Positions 57,907 to 64,000 of a stretch of 64,000 nucleotides of DNA are shown here, piece by piece. Source of the stretch: an uncultured Collinsella sp. (GTDB lineage Bacteria; Actinomycetota; Coriobacteriia; Coriobacteriales; Coriobacteriaceae). The DNA is taken from positions 1-64,000 of the forward strand of contig CABRHX010000009.1 in the NCBI GenBank assembly GCA_902470805.1. The letters are read 5' to 3'. Position 1 is the first letter of the stretch, and each line of letters starts with the position of its first letter. Both the position numbers and the translations under genes were made by a program. Under the pieces are notes generated by a model. That model was given only the letters and a program-made list of their open reading frames with translations, had not been told where the DNA came from and did no database searches.

Positions 57907-58287
57907 CTACCGGCAGTCGGGGCAGAGGCCCTCGAAGATGGTGTAGTGCGACGTGACGTGCCAGCCGATTTGCTCGGACGCCTTAGCGTCGAGCTGGGCA
58001 TCGAAGGGGAGCGGTACGTCGATGACGCGGCTGCACGAGGTGCAGATGATATGCGCATGCGGCTCGATCGTGCGATCGAAGCGGCTGCCGCCCGGCGTCT
58101 TGATGGAGAGAATCTCGCCGGCGTCGGCCAAGAGATTGAGGTTGCGGTAGACCGTGCCGCGGCTGATTTTGTCATCCTGCGCGCGCACGACGTTGTAGAT
58201 TTCGTCGGCGGTGGGATGGTTATAGCTTTGGCGCACGGCGTCAAGAACCAGCTTTCGCTGCCTGGTATTCCTTCTTTGCACCGCCAT
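57907..58287 (-). CDS. Fur-family regulator (PerR/Fur type)
   Basis: A 126-aa winged-helix metalloregulator. The DNA-binding helix region is HPTADEIYNVVRAQDDKISRGTVYRNLNLLADAGEI. The metal-binding HAHIICTSCSRVIDVP and the C-terminal CPDC give two CxxC zinc pairs. It could be PerR, Fur or Zur; residues at the sensing site do not decide this by eye. Upstream, 58288-58348 contains an A/T-rich partial inverted repeat that may be its own box. Confidence 0.85.
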   Translation of the reverse strand: MAVQRRNTRQRKLVLDAVRQSYNHPTADEIYNVVRAQDDKISRGTVYRNLNLLADAGEILSIKTPGGSRFDRTIEPHAHIICTSCSRVIDVPLPFDAQLDAKASEQIGWHVTSHYTIFEGLCPDCR

Positions 58288-58348
58288 GCGCCTCGCCTCT
58301 TTTCTGTCAACGGTCGTAGGTAAATGATACCGTATTTAGCACACAATA

Positions 58349-58759
58349 CTAATAACGAGGCGTGAAACCGTCTTCATTGGCAAGTGGGGCTCGGGCCTGG
58401 GCGTCTACGAGGCGAAAACGCGTTCCCATGCGCTCGTAGGAGGCATGAAGCGCCTCGAGATGAGATAGGATATTTGCCGGAGCTCCCTGTATCTCCATCT
58501 CGACCGAGCCGTCTTCCATGTTGCGCACCCAGCCGGTGAGTGCGCGTGCCTGCGCGAGGTTGGTGTTGGTAAAGCGAAAACCAACGCCCTGGACTTGCCC
58601 CGCCCAACGCAGGAAATAGCGCAGGGGAGTGTCTTGAGTGGCCTCGTCGCTTGCGAGCACAGTAAGTCTGCGGCGCAACTCGAGCTCAATGTTTGATGGT
58701 TTTTGAGGCTCTCGACTGCCGCCGGTGACGCTGGAGAAGAACGCATCGAAGAAGCCCAT
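58349..58759 (-). CDS. Acylphosphatase with N-terminal extension
   Basis: A 136-aa protein whose C-terminal ~90 residues form an acylphosphatase: WAGQVQGVGFRFTNTNLAQARALTGWVRNMEDGSVEMEIQG, with the catalytic Arg in GFRF and the Asn in GWVRN. Acylphosphatases hydrolyse acyl phosphates. The first ~45 residues (MGFFDAFFSSVTGGS...) are an extension not found in typical 90-residue members. It starts 2 nt after the Gfo/Idh gene. Confidence 0.85.
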   Translation of the reverse strand: MGFFDAFFSSVTGGSREPQKPSNIELELRRRLTVLASDEATQDTPLRYFLRWAGQVQGVGFRFTNTNLAQARALTGWVRNMEDGSVEMEIQGAPANILSHLEALHASYERMGTRFRLVDAQARAPLANEDGFTPRY

Positions 58760-58761
58760 CG

Positions 58762-59868
58762 CTAGGCCTGCTTGCCTGCGTCGGACGGGAAGGTAATGCC
58801 GGCCTGCTGGCGCACGGCATCCATGATGCGCAATGAGACGAGCGTGACATCGCGGTAGTGGCCAAGTTCGTGACGTCCCGCCGGGGTCTCCCAAATCTCT
58901 TCCTTAACGTTATCGATGCCGCCGATGGCGGTGATAAAGTCTGTGAGTTCGTATTCCATAGTGTTGCTCGATTTGGGCAGGTCGAGCACGCGGCCGTTGT
59001 CGCCCTGTTCGCGCGGTGCCTCGGTCGCCGAGCCGCGTACGACATCGCCGCGATAGTCGATGCGGACGTTGCGGGGCGTGGACAGATGGTCGATCTGGAT
59101 AGTGCCACGCTCGCCTTCGATCTGCGAGGGCAGCAGGTCATTCGTTATTTTGGAGTGCGCGAGCTCGACGGAGATACGGCCACCGCCGTAGCTGGCGAGG
59201 ATGGATCCGCAGCCGTCGATGGGGCCGTGCGTGAGCTGTTGCGTGGTGGGGTCGAGCAGAGTGGTCATGCTCGTAAGGCCGGAGGGCATGCCGAAAATCT
59301 CGACCATGGGCTCGACGGTGTAGACGCCGATGTCCATGAGGGAACCCGATGCCATATTGCAGTCGAAGATATTGGTGGCGCGTCCCGCGAGAATCTCGTT
59401 GTAGCGCGAGGAATATTTGCCAAAGCGCAACGAGGCGCGGCGGATGGGGGCGATCTCGCCCAGGGCGTCCTCGATGGCGTGGAAGGCGGGGTCGTGGAGG
59501 GGACGCATGGCCTCGAGGGCCACGACACCTGCTGCCTCGGCAGTGCGGAAGACTTCCAGCGCCTGCGTTTCGGTGGCGCAGAAGGGCTTCTCGACGATGA
59601 CGTGCTTGCCACCGGCGATGCAGGCAAGGGCTTGCTCGTAGTGAAGTGCGTTAGGGCTGCCGATATAGACGGCGTCGACGTCGGCGGCTGCCGCAAGCTC
59701 ATCGAGTGAGGTAAAGTTTCGCTCGCCACCGCGCTCGGCGGTAAAGGCGGCACCGCGATTGGCATCGCGTGAAAGCGTGCCCACAAACGCGGCTTGGTCG
59801 TTGGCGTTGACGACTTGGATAAAGTCGTCGGTGATCATGGATGTGCCGATGGTCGCGATGCGCAGCAT
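58762..59868 (-). CDS. Gfo/Idh/MocA family oxidoreductase
   Basis: A 368-aa NAD(P)-dependent sugar-type dehydrogenase. The Rossmann motif is LRIATIGTSMITDDF. AVYIGSPNALHYEQALACIAGGKHVIVEKPFC contains the EKP catalytic Lys motif. A C-terminal domain closes the active site (DIGVYTVEPMVEIFG). The substrate is unknown. GGGGGAC precedes ATG 59868. Confidence 0.9.
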   Translation of the reverse strand: MLRIATIGTSMITDDFIQVVNANDQAAFVGTLSRDANRGAAFTAERGGERNFTSLDELAAAADVDAVYIGSPNALHYEQALACIAGGKHVIVEKPFCATETQALEVFRTAEAAGVVALEAMRPLHDPAFHAIEDALGEIAPIRRASLRFGKYSSRYNEILAGRATNIFDCNMASGSLMDIGVYTVEPMVEIFGMPSGLTSMTTLLDPTTQQLTHGPIDGCGSILASYGGGRISVELAHSKITNDLLPSQIEGERGTIQIDHLSTPRNVRIDYRGDVVRGSATEAPREQGDNGRVLDLPKSSNTMEYELTDFITAIGGIDNVKEEIWETPAGRHELGHYRDVTLVSLRIMDAVRQQAGITFPSDAGKQA

Positions 59869-59941
59869 ACGTCCCCCTTGCGTTGTTTGGTCTACAGGAT
59901 GAGTGTAGCGCGTGGGGATATAAAGCTGCGCGAAAACGCTA

Positions 59942-60427
59942 TTACAGGTCGCTCTCGTTAAAGCCGGCGTCGATATCGAGGTTGCTGCCGTCGGCCGCCG
60001 TGGTGGCGAGCTCATCGCAGCGCTCGTTGAGCTCGTGACCGGCGTGACCCTTAACCCAGATGAACTCAACCTTGTGCTTGCTTTTGGCGGTGAGTAGGCG
60101 CTCCCACAGGTCGCGGTTCTTGACGGGTTGCTTGTTGGCGGTTTTCCATCCGCGCTTTTTCCAGCCGTCGATCCAGTGCTTGTTAAAGGCGTTGACGACG
60201 TACTGCGAATCGGAATGGACTTCGACCTCGCAAGGGCGGTTGAGCGCCTCGAGCGCCACGATGACCGCCATGAGTTCCATGCGGTTGTTGGTGGTCTTGG
60301 CGTAGCCGCGCGAAAGCTCGGAGGTGAAGGTCTTGCCGGCGGGGTTGGTGTATTTGAGCACGGCGCCGTAGCCGCCGCGTCCCGGATTTGATCGGGCCGA
60401 GCCGTCGGTGTAGATGATGACCTTCAC
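59942..60427 (-). CDS. rnhA: Ribonuclease HI
   Basis: A 161-aa RNase H that degrades RNA in RNA:DNA hybrids. The catalytic residues are visible in IYTDGSARSNPGRGGYG, MELMAVIVALEAL, VHSDSQYVVNAF and WVKGHAGHELNERCDELA. The start is GTG at 60427 with GAAAGGAAG. Confidence 0.95.
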   Translation of the reverse strand: MKVIIYTDGSARSNPGRGGYGAVLKYTNPAGKTFTSELSRGYAKTTNNRMELMAVIVALEALNRPCEVEVHSDSQYVVNAFNKHWIDGWKKRGWKTANKQPVKNRDLWERLLTAKSKHKVEFIWVKGHAGHELNERCDELATTAADGSNLDIDAGFNESDL

Positions 60428-60526
60428 GGGCTTCCTTTCGTTGAGTGCATTTCATGTGAGTGACCATTGTAGCGCCATGCCCGCCGGGGGCCAGCAATCT
60501 ACGATTTCTACCCCGCCTTCCGACTG

Positions 60527-61429
60527 TTAGTTGGCATGGATGATGCGGTTGAGCTCGTCGAGGTATTGCTGCAAGAGGAGAGAGGGCTTGCGCTCGTCGT
60601 GCATGATGTAGCCAACGCGCATCGTTGGGGCGTCTGCTAGCGGGATCGATGCCATGCCCCATTGCATTTCATTGGAGAGGACACCGGTCGACAGGGTGTA
60701 ACCGTTCGACGTGATAAGTAAGTTAGTAAGTGTTCCGCGGTCTGAGATTCGTATGTTGCGGTCGCAAGGGATATAGCTAAAAGGTTCCTCGGCGTAATAG
60801 AAGGAGTTTGAGGTTCCCTGCTCAAAGCTGTAGCGCGTATAGGGCGTGAGGTCGGCAAGGGACAGTTGCGGGCGGCGTGCGAGCGGGTGGCGCTCGCTAA
60901 CGAAGACGTGGACCGTCGCGTCGAATAGGGGATGGAAGCTTGCGCGGGCATCGGCGAAGGCCTTCTGCAGAACGCGGGCGTTAAAGTCATCCAGATACAG
61001 AATGCCGATATCGCTGCGAAACGCACGGACGTCATCGATGATCTGCGATGTGGTGGTCTCGCGCATGATGAACTCGAACTTGCTGTCGCGGCAGCGCTCG
61101 ACTACGTTGACAAAGGCCTCGACCGAAAAGGCGTAGTGCTGGGCGGAAATGGCGAGGCGGGCTTGCGGGGTGCCACCGTCCTCGTAGCGTGCCTCGAGCA
61201 TGTCGGCCTGCTCTACGACCTGGCGCGCATAGCCCAAAAGCTCGGTGCCGTCGTTGGTGAGCGTGACGCCACGGCTGGAGCGCGTAAAGATCTCCAGATG
61301 GAGCTCTTGTTCTAGGCTTTTGACGGCGTTTGAGATGTTGGACTGAGCGGTATAGAGGCGCTGAGCTGCGGCGTTGATTGAGCCGGACTCTGCCACGGCG
61401 ATCAGAAAACGAAGCTGCTGGAGGGTCAT
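60527..61429 (-). CDS. LysR-family transcriptional regulator
   Basis: A 300-aa LysR regulator. The N-terminal helix-turn-helix reads QQLRFLIAVAESGSINAAAQRLYTAQSNISNAVKSLEQEL. The effector domain covers ~90-300. It is divergent from metY, so control of sulfur-amino-acid synthesis is the natural guess (compare CysB/CysK regulators); no ligand can be read from the sequence. Confidence 0.9.
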   Translation of the reverse strand: MTLQQLRFLIAVAESGSINAAAQRLYTAQSNISNAVKSLEQELHLEIFTRSSRGVTLTNDGTELLGYARQVVEQADMLEARYEDGGTPQARLAISAQHYAFSVEAFVNVVERCRDSKFEFIMRETTTSQIIDDVRAFRSDIGILYLDDFNARVLQKAFADARASFHPLFDATVHVFVSERHPLARRPQLSLADLTPYTRYSFEQGTSNSFYYAEEPFSYIPCDRNIRISDRGTLTNLLITSNGYTLSTGVLSNEMQWGMASIPLADAPTMRVGYIMHDERKPSLLLQQYLDELNRIIHAN

Positions 61430-61490
61430 CGGTGCCCGTCCTTTCGATAGCTATCTAAAAAACCGATAACAGGTTAGCGCTTTTAAGTGA

Positions 61491-61519
61491 TTGACCGAGG
61501 GGAACAATGCTCGTACTAT
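61491..61519 (+). promoter_or_regulatory. Probable metY promoter
   Basis: TTGACC (61491-61496), exactly 17 nt, then TACTAT (61514-61519). It lies in the 275-nt gap between the LysR gene and metY; the leader is about 180 nt. An 8-nt palindrome ATAGCTAT at about 61447 could be part of a LysR site. Confidence 0.75.
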
Positions 61520-61588
61520 TCAAAACACACAAAGGCGGTAGGTAATTAAGCCGACCACGGAACCGGGATGTCAAAGGGAGGACCGCAT

Positions 61589-61642
61589 ATGAACTGCTTG
61601 CCAAGACGAATGCCGGGCTCCTGTTTGCGCCCGTTGGCGTGA
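61589..61642 (+). CDS. Possible 17-residue leader peptide of metY
   Basis: A short ORF reading MNCLPRRMPGSCLRPLA then TGA. It is preceded by a strong RBS (AAGGGAGGA, 61574-61582) and lies inside the metY leader, 62 nt before the metY start. It contains two Cys and two Met codons in 17, which could make translation sensitive to cysteine or methionine supply. Cysteine leader peptides are known in mycobacteria. No obvious attenuator hairpin with U-tract is seen after it. Confidence 0.45.
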   Translation: MNCLPRRMPGSCLRPLA

Positions 61643-61704
61643 TCAGGAGACAGCGACTTACTCTTCTCTTATTTATTTACTTTCGTTCGATCAAGGAGAT
61701 CATC

Positions 61705-63015
61705 ATGAGCCAGTTCATCAACAACCCCGAGCACACCTTTGGTTTCGATACCCTGCAGCTTCATGTTGGCCAGGAGAGCGCCGACCCCGCATCCGACTCC
61801 CGCGCCGTGCCTATCTACCAGACCACGAGCTATGTGTTCCGCAACTCCCAGCACGCCGCCGACCGCTTTGGTCTTGCCGACGCCGGTAACATCTACGGCC
61901 GTCTGACCAACTCCACCCAGGGCGTCTTCGAGGACCGTATCGCCGCACTCGAGGGTGGCGTGGCCGGTCTTGCCGTCGCCTCCGGCGCTGCTGCCATCAC
62001 CTATACCCTGCAGGCTCTTGCCCAGGCTGGTGACCACGTGGTGGCTCAGAAGACCATCTACGGTGGTTCCTACAACCTGCTCGAGCATACGCTCTCCCAG
62101 TTTGGCGTCGAGACCACGTTTGTCGATGCTCATAACCTGGAAGAGGTTGAGGGTGCCATCAAGGACAACACCACGGTCATCTATCTCGAGACGCTCGGCA
62201 ACCCCAACTCTGACATCCCCAACATCGACGCCATCTCCGAGATCGCCAAGAAGCACGGTCTGCCGGTTGTCGTCGACAACACTTTCGGCACCCCGTATCT
62301 GTTCCGTCCGCTGGAGCATGGCGCCAACATCGTTGTCCACTCCGCAACCAAGTTCATCGGCGGCCACGGCACCTCGCTGGGCGGTGTGATCGTCGACGGC
62401 GGTAACTTCGATTGGAAGGCGAGCGGAAAGTACGCCCAGATCGCTGAGCCCAACCCCTCCTACCATGGTGTTTCGTTTGCCGAGGCTGCCGGTCCCGCCG
62501 CCTTCGCAACCTATGTCCGCGCCATCCTGCTGCGCGACGAGGGTGCCTGCATCAGCCCGTTCAACGCCTGGGTCCTGCTCCAGGGCACCGAGACCCTGTC
62601 GCTGCGCGTCGACCGCCATGTCGAGAACACCAAGAAGGTCGTTGAGTTCCTGGCTGGTGACAGCCATGTCGCCAAGGTGAACCACCCGAGCCTGCCTGAG
62701 CACCCCGATCACGAGCTCTATCAGAAGTACTTCCCCAACGGCGGCGCTTCGATCTTCACCTTTGAGATTAAGGGTGGCCAGGAGGCAGCTTGGAAGTTCA
62801 TCGATCATCTGCAGGTGTTCTCGCTGCTCGCCAACGTGGCCGACGTCAAGTCGCTCGTCGTGCACCCGGCTACCACCACGCACTCCCAGCTCTCTGCCGA
62901 GGAGCTCGCCGAGCAGAACATCACGCCCTCCACGATCCGTCTTTCCATCGGTACCGAGAACGCCGAGGACATCATTTGGGATCTGAAGCAGGCCTTCGCC
63001 GCGCTGGACGAGTAA
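61705..63015 (+). CDS. metY: O-acetylhomoserine aminocarboxypropyltransferase/cysteine synthase
   Basis: A 436-aa PLP enzyme of the Cys/Met metabolism family. It makes homocysteine from O-acetylhomoserine and sulfide. FDTLQLHVGQESADPASDSRAVPIYQTTSYVF and GRLTNSTQ are typical of MetY. The PLP Lys216 is in HSATKFIGGHG. NPNSDIPNIDAI and SIGTENAEDIIWDLKQAF are also characteristic. AAGGAG precedes ATG 61705. A terminator follows. Confidence 0.94.
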   Translation: MSQFINNPEHTFGFDTLQLHVGQESADPASDSRAVPIYQTTSYVFRNSQHAADRFGLADAGNIYGRLTNSTQGVFEDRIAALEGGVAGLAVASGAAAITYTLQALAQAGDHVVAQKTIYGGSYNLLEHTLSQFGVETTFVDAHNLEEVEGAIKDNTTVIYLETLGNPNSDIPNIDAISEIAKKHGLPVVVDNTFGTPYLFRPLEHGANIVVHSATKFIGGHGTSLGGVIVDGGNFDWKASGKYAQIAEPNPSYHGVSFAEAAGPAAFATYVRAILLRDEGACISPFNAWVLLQGTETLSLRVDRHVENTKKVVEFLAGDSHVAKVNHPSLPEHPDHELYQKYFPNGGASIFTFEIKGGQEAAWKFIDHLQVFSLLANVADVKSLVVHPATTTHSQLSAEELAEQNITPSTIRLSIGTENAEDIIWDLKQAFAALDE

Positions 63016-63075
63016 GGCGACTTGTGCAAGGACCCCTTGCGACTCGATAGGTATAACTGCATAAAATGCCTGCTC

Positions 63076-63116
63076 AAGGCGCCTGTGCAAGCAATGGTTG
63101 CGCAGGCGCCTTTTTT
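63076..63116 (+). terminator. Terminator after metY
   Basis: AAGGCGCCTG-T-GCAA pairs with TTGC-G-CAGGCGCCTT, followed by six Ts. From 63117 to 63327 I see the leader of the next gene with no firm promoter or riboswitch. Confidence 0.92.
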
Positions 63117-63327
63117 GCATAGGAAGGGCGCTATTACAGGGTTTTTGGCATGCTTTATGCATTCGAGTTGTGGAAAACTCCTGTTGAGAGGATGTGAGTT
63201 TTACGCAATTGACGTGCGCCTTTTGAGTAAAACCGCAGGTCGCGATTTGCTCGAGGTACTATGCAGCGCGATCGAATCACACGCAGCTCAAACGCAGCAA
63301 AAACGCACTACGGAGGTTTCCAGCTAC

Positions 63328-64000
63328 ATGAGGATCGATTCACGAAAACCGAAAGCCGCTGCCCTTTCCGCCGCTCTGACCGTGGCACTTTTGGCGGGCG
63401 CCGGTGCAACTGATGCCCACGCCGCAACACTGTCCGATACGGTTGGATCTACGCCGTCCGAGACGACGCTGGTACAGCCCGTTGATTATCGCGGCGATGG
63501 TTATGGCTCTATGCAGGAGTGGAACGCCTCGATGGAGGCCAAGCGCGATTCCCTTGAAATGCGCGCTCAGATTATCCTAAACATGTATGGTGACTATGCC
63601 ACCGATGACGAGCGCGCTGTGCTGCAGGGTTGTATCGATGGTGCGGGCAGCCTTTTGACGATGGGGGAGGTCGACGCGAAGTCGACCGAGCTCGATGAGC
63701 TGCGCACTGCGCTTGAGAATGCCAAGCGCGAAGCGCTCGAGGCCGCTGCCGCCGAGGCGGAGGCTGCCGAGGCCGCCCAGGCTTCGTACTACAACGCCGG
63801 TTACACTCCGTCCTACGCGTCTGCCGCGTCCTACGCGAACGGATCGGGCCTGACGCGCTCTGCGGGTGTCAATAACTACAACGGGCGCCGTGAGACCTAT
63901 TACAGCAGCAATGTGCTTTATCACTATCGCACGGGCGAATGGACTCAGGATTCTGAGGGCTTCTGGCGCGATTCCGACGGCTATTACGTTGTTGCCGCGG
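63328..64000 (+). CDS. Secreted protein, 5' part (cut by window end)
   Basis: 224 codons are visible with no stop before the edge. RBS CGGAGG precedes ATG 63328. The N-terminus is a Sec signal peptide: RKPKAAALSAALTVALLAGAGATDAHA. The mature part starts with a Glu/Asp/Ala-rich helical region (~55-150) that may be a coiled coil, then a Tyr/Ser/Asn-rich low-complexity linker. The last residues, YRTGEWTQDSEGFWRDSDGYYVVAA, resemble the start of a cell-wall-associated 3D or hydrolase-type domain. That last assignment is inference; the defining part is outside the window. Confidence 0.75.
   Translation, partial: MRIDSRKPKAAALSAALTVALLAGAGATDAHAATLSDTVGSTPSETTLVQPVDYRGDGYGSMQEWNASMEAKRDSLEMRAQIILNMYGDYATDDERAVLQGCIDGAGSLLTMGEVDAKSTELDELRTALENAKREALEAAAAEAEAAEAAQASYYNAGYTPSYASAASYANGSGLTRSAGVNNYNGRRETYYSSNVLYHYRTGEWTQDSEGFWRDSDGYYVVAA

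Noticed and set aside
61520..61704. SAM-type riboswitch in the metY leader
   Set aside because: I could not find the conserved core of a known SAM riboswitch; only the short ORF with a strong RBS stands out.
63117..63327. c-di-AMP (ydaO) riboswitch before the secreted protein
   Set aside because: Such switches often precede cell-wall hydrolase genes in actinobacteria, but the conserved core is not visible here.

Overview
The window looks like a chromosomal segment of a Coriobacteriia member, most likely Collinsella or a close relative (Actinomycetota). The G+C content is fairly high. WhiA is present. The gene order coaE, uvrB, uvrA, uvrC, rapZ, whiA, gap, pgk, tpiA, secG resembles the block found in other actinobacteria. 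The metabolism is that of an anaerobic gut fermenter: oxygen-sensitive ribonucleotide reductase NrdD/NrdG, sialic acid catabolism, peptide uptake and a GH13 glucosidase. The organism name is an inference from these features, not from a database search.

Layout. 0.2-17.3 kb: coaE, a lytic transglycosylase, all three excision-repair genes (uvrB, uvrA, uvrC), two flavoproteins, an Mrp-type Fe-S carrier, an LTA-synthase-like sulfatase, a YbaK-type deacylase and murJ. 17.6-28.1 kb: a sialic-acid (nan) operon lying between uvrC and rapZ. It has a peptide-type ABC transporter with a permease-ATPase fusion, an acetyl esterase, a second esterase-like protein without its nucleophile, a DapA/NanA-family aldolase, a ROK kinase and NanE. 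Several junctions carry hairpins without a U-tract. 28.2-35.3 kb: rapZ and whiA (no yvcK between them), then gap-pgk-tpiA-gpmI and secG. 35.5-41.5 kb: a second peptide ABC operon. 41.5-49 kb: two large nested palindromes, tRNA-Leu, a PP2C phosphatase with a STAS-HATPase fusion (a partner-switching pair), three identical tRNA-Gly genes with tRNA-Cys and tRNA-Val, dispersed repeats and a GH13 glucosidase. 49-52.3 kb: nrdD and nrdG under a probable NrdR box, with two more palindromes between them. 52.3-60.5 kb: folE-HD-folB, a YgjP-type metallopeptidase, an M19 dipeptidase, slyD-ureE, a HAD phosphatase, a Fur-family regulator, acylphosphatase, a Gfo/Idh oxidoreductase and rnhA. 60.5-64 kb: a LysR regulator divergent from metY, whose leader holds a short Cys-containing ORF, then the start of a secreted protein cut by the window edge.

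The most unusual material is non-coding. There is a set of long intergenic palindromes (perfect 29-, 29- and 30-bp arms, each enclosing a second hairpin). A second family of dispersed hairpin repeats occurs at 26.1, 27.3 and 46.1 kb. A shared palindromic A/T element sits just upstream of the -35 box of three tRNA promoters. Hairpin/U-tract elements stand between tandem tRNAs where no promoter fits after them. On the protein side the main oddities are the nucleophile-less esterase paralogue, the fused STAS-kinase and the slyD-ureE pair with no urease genes in view.
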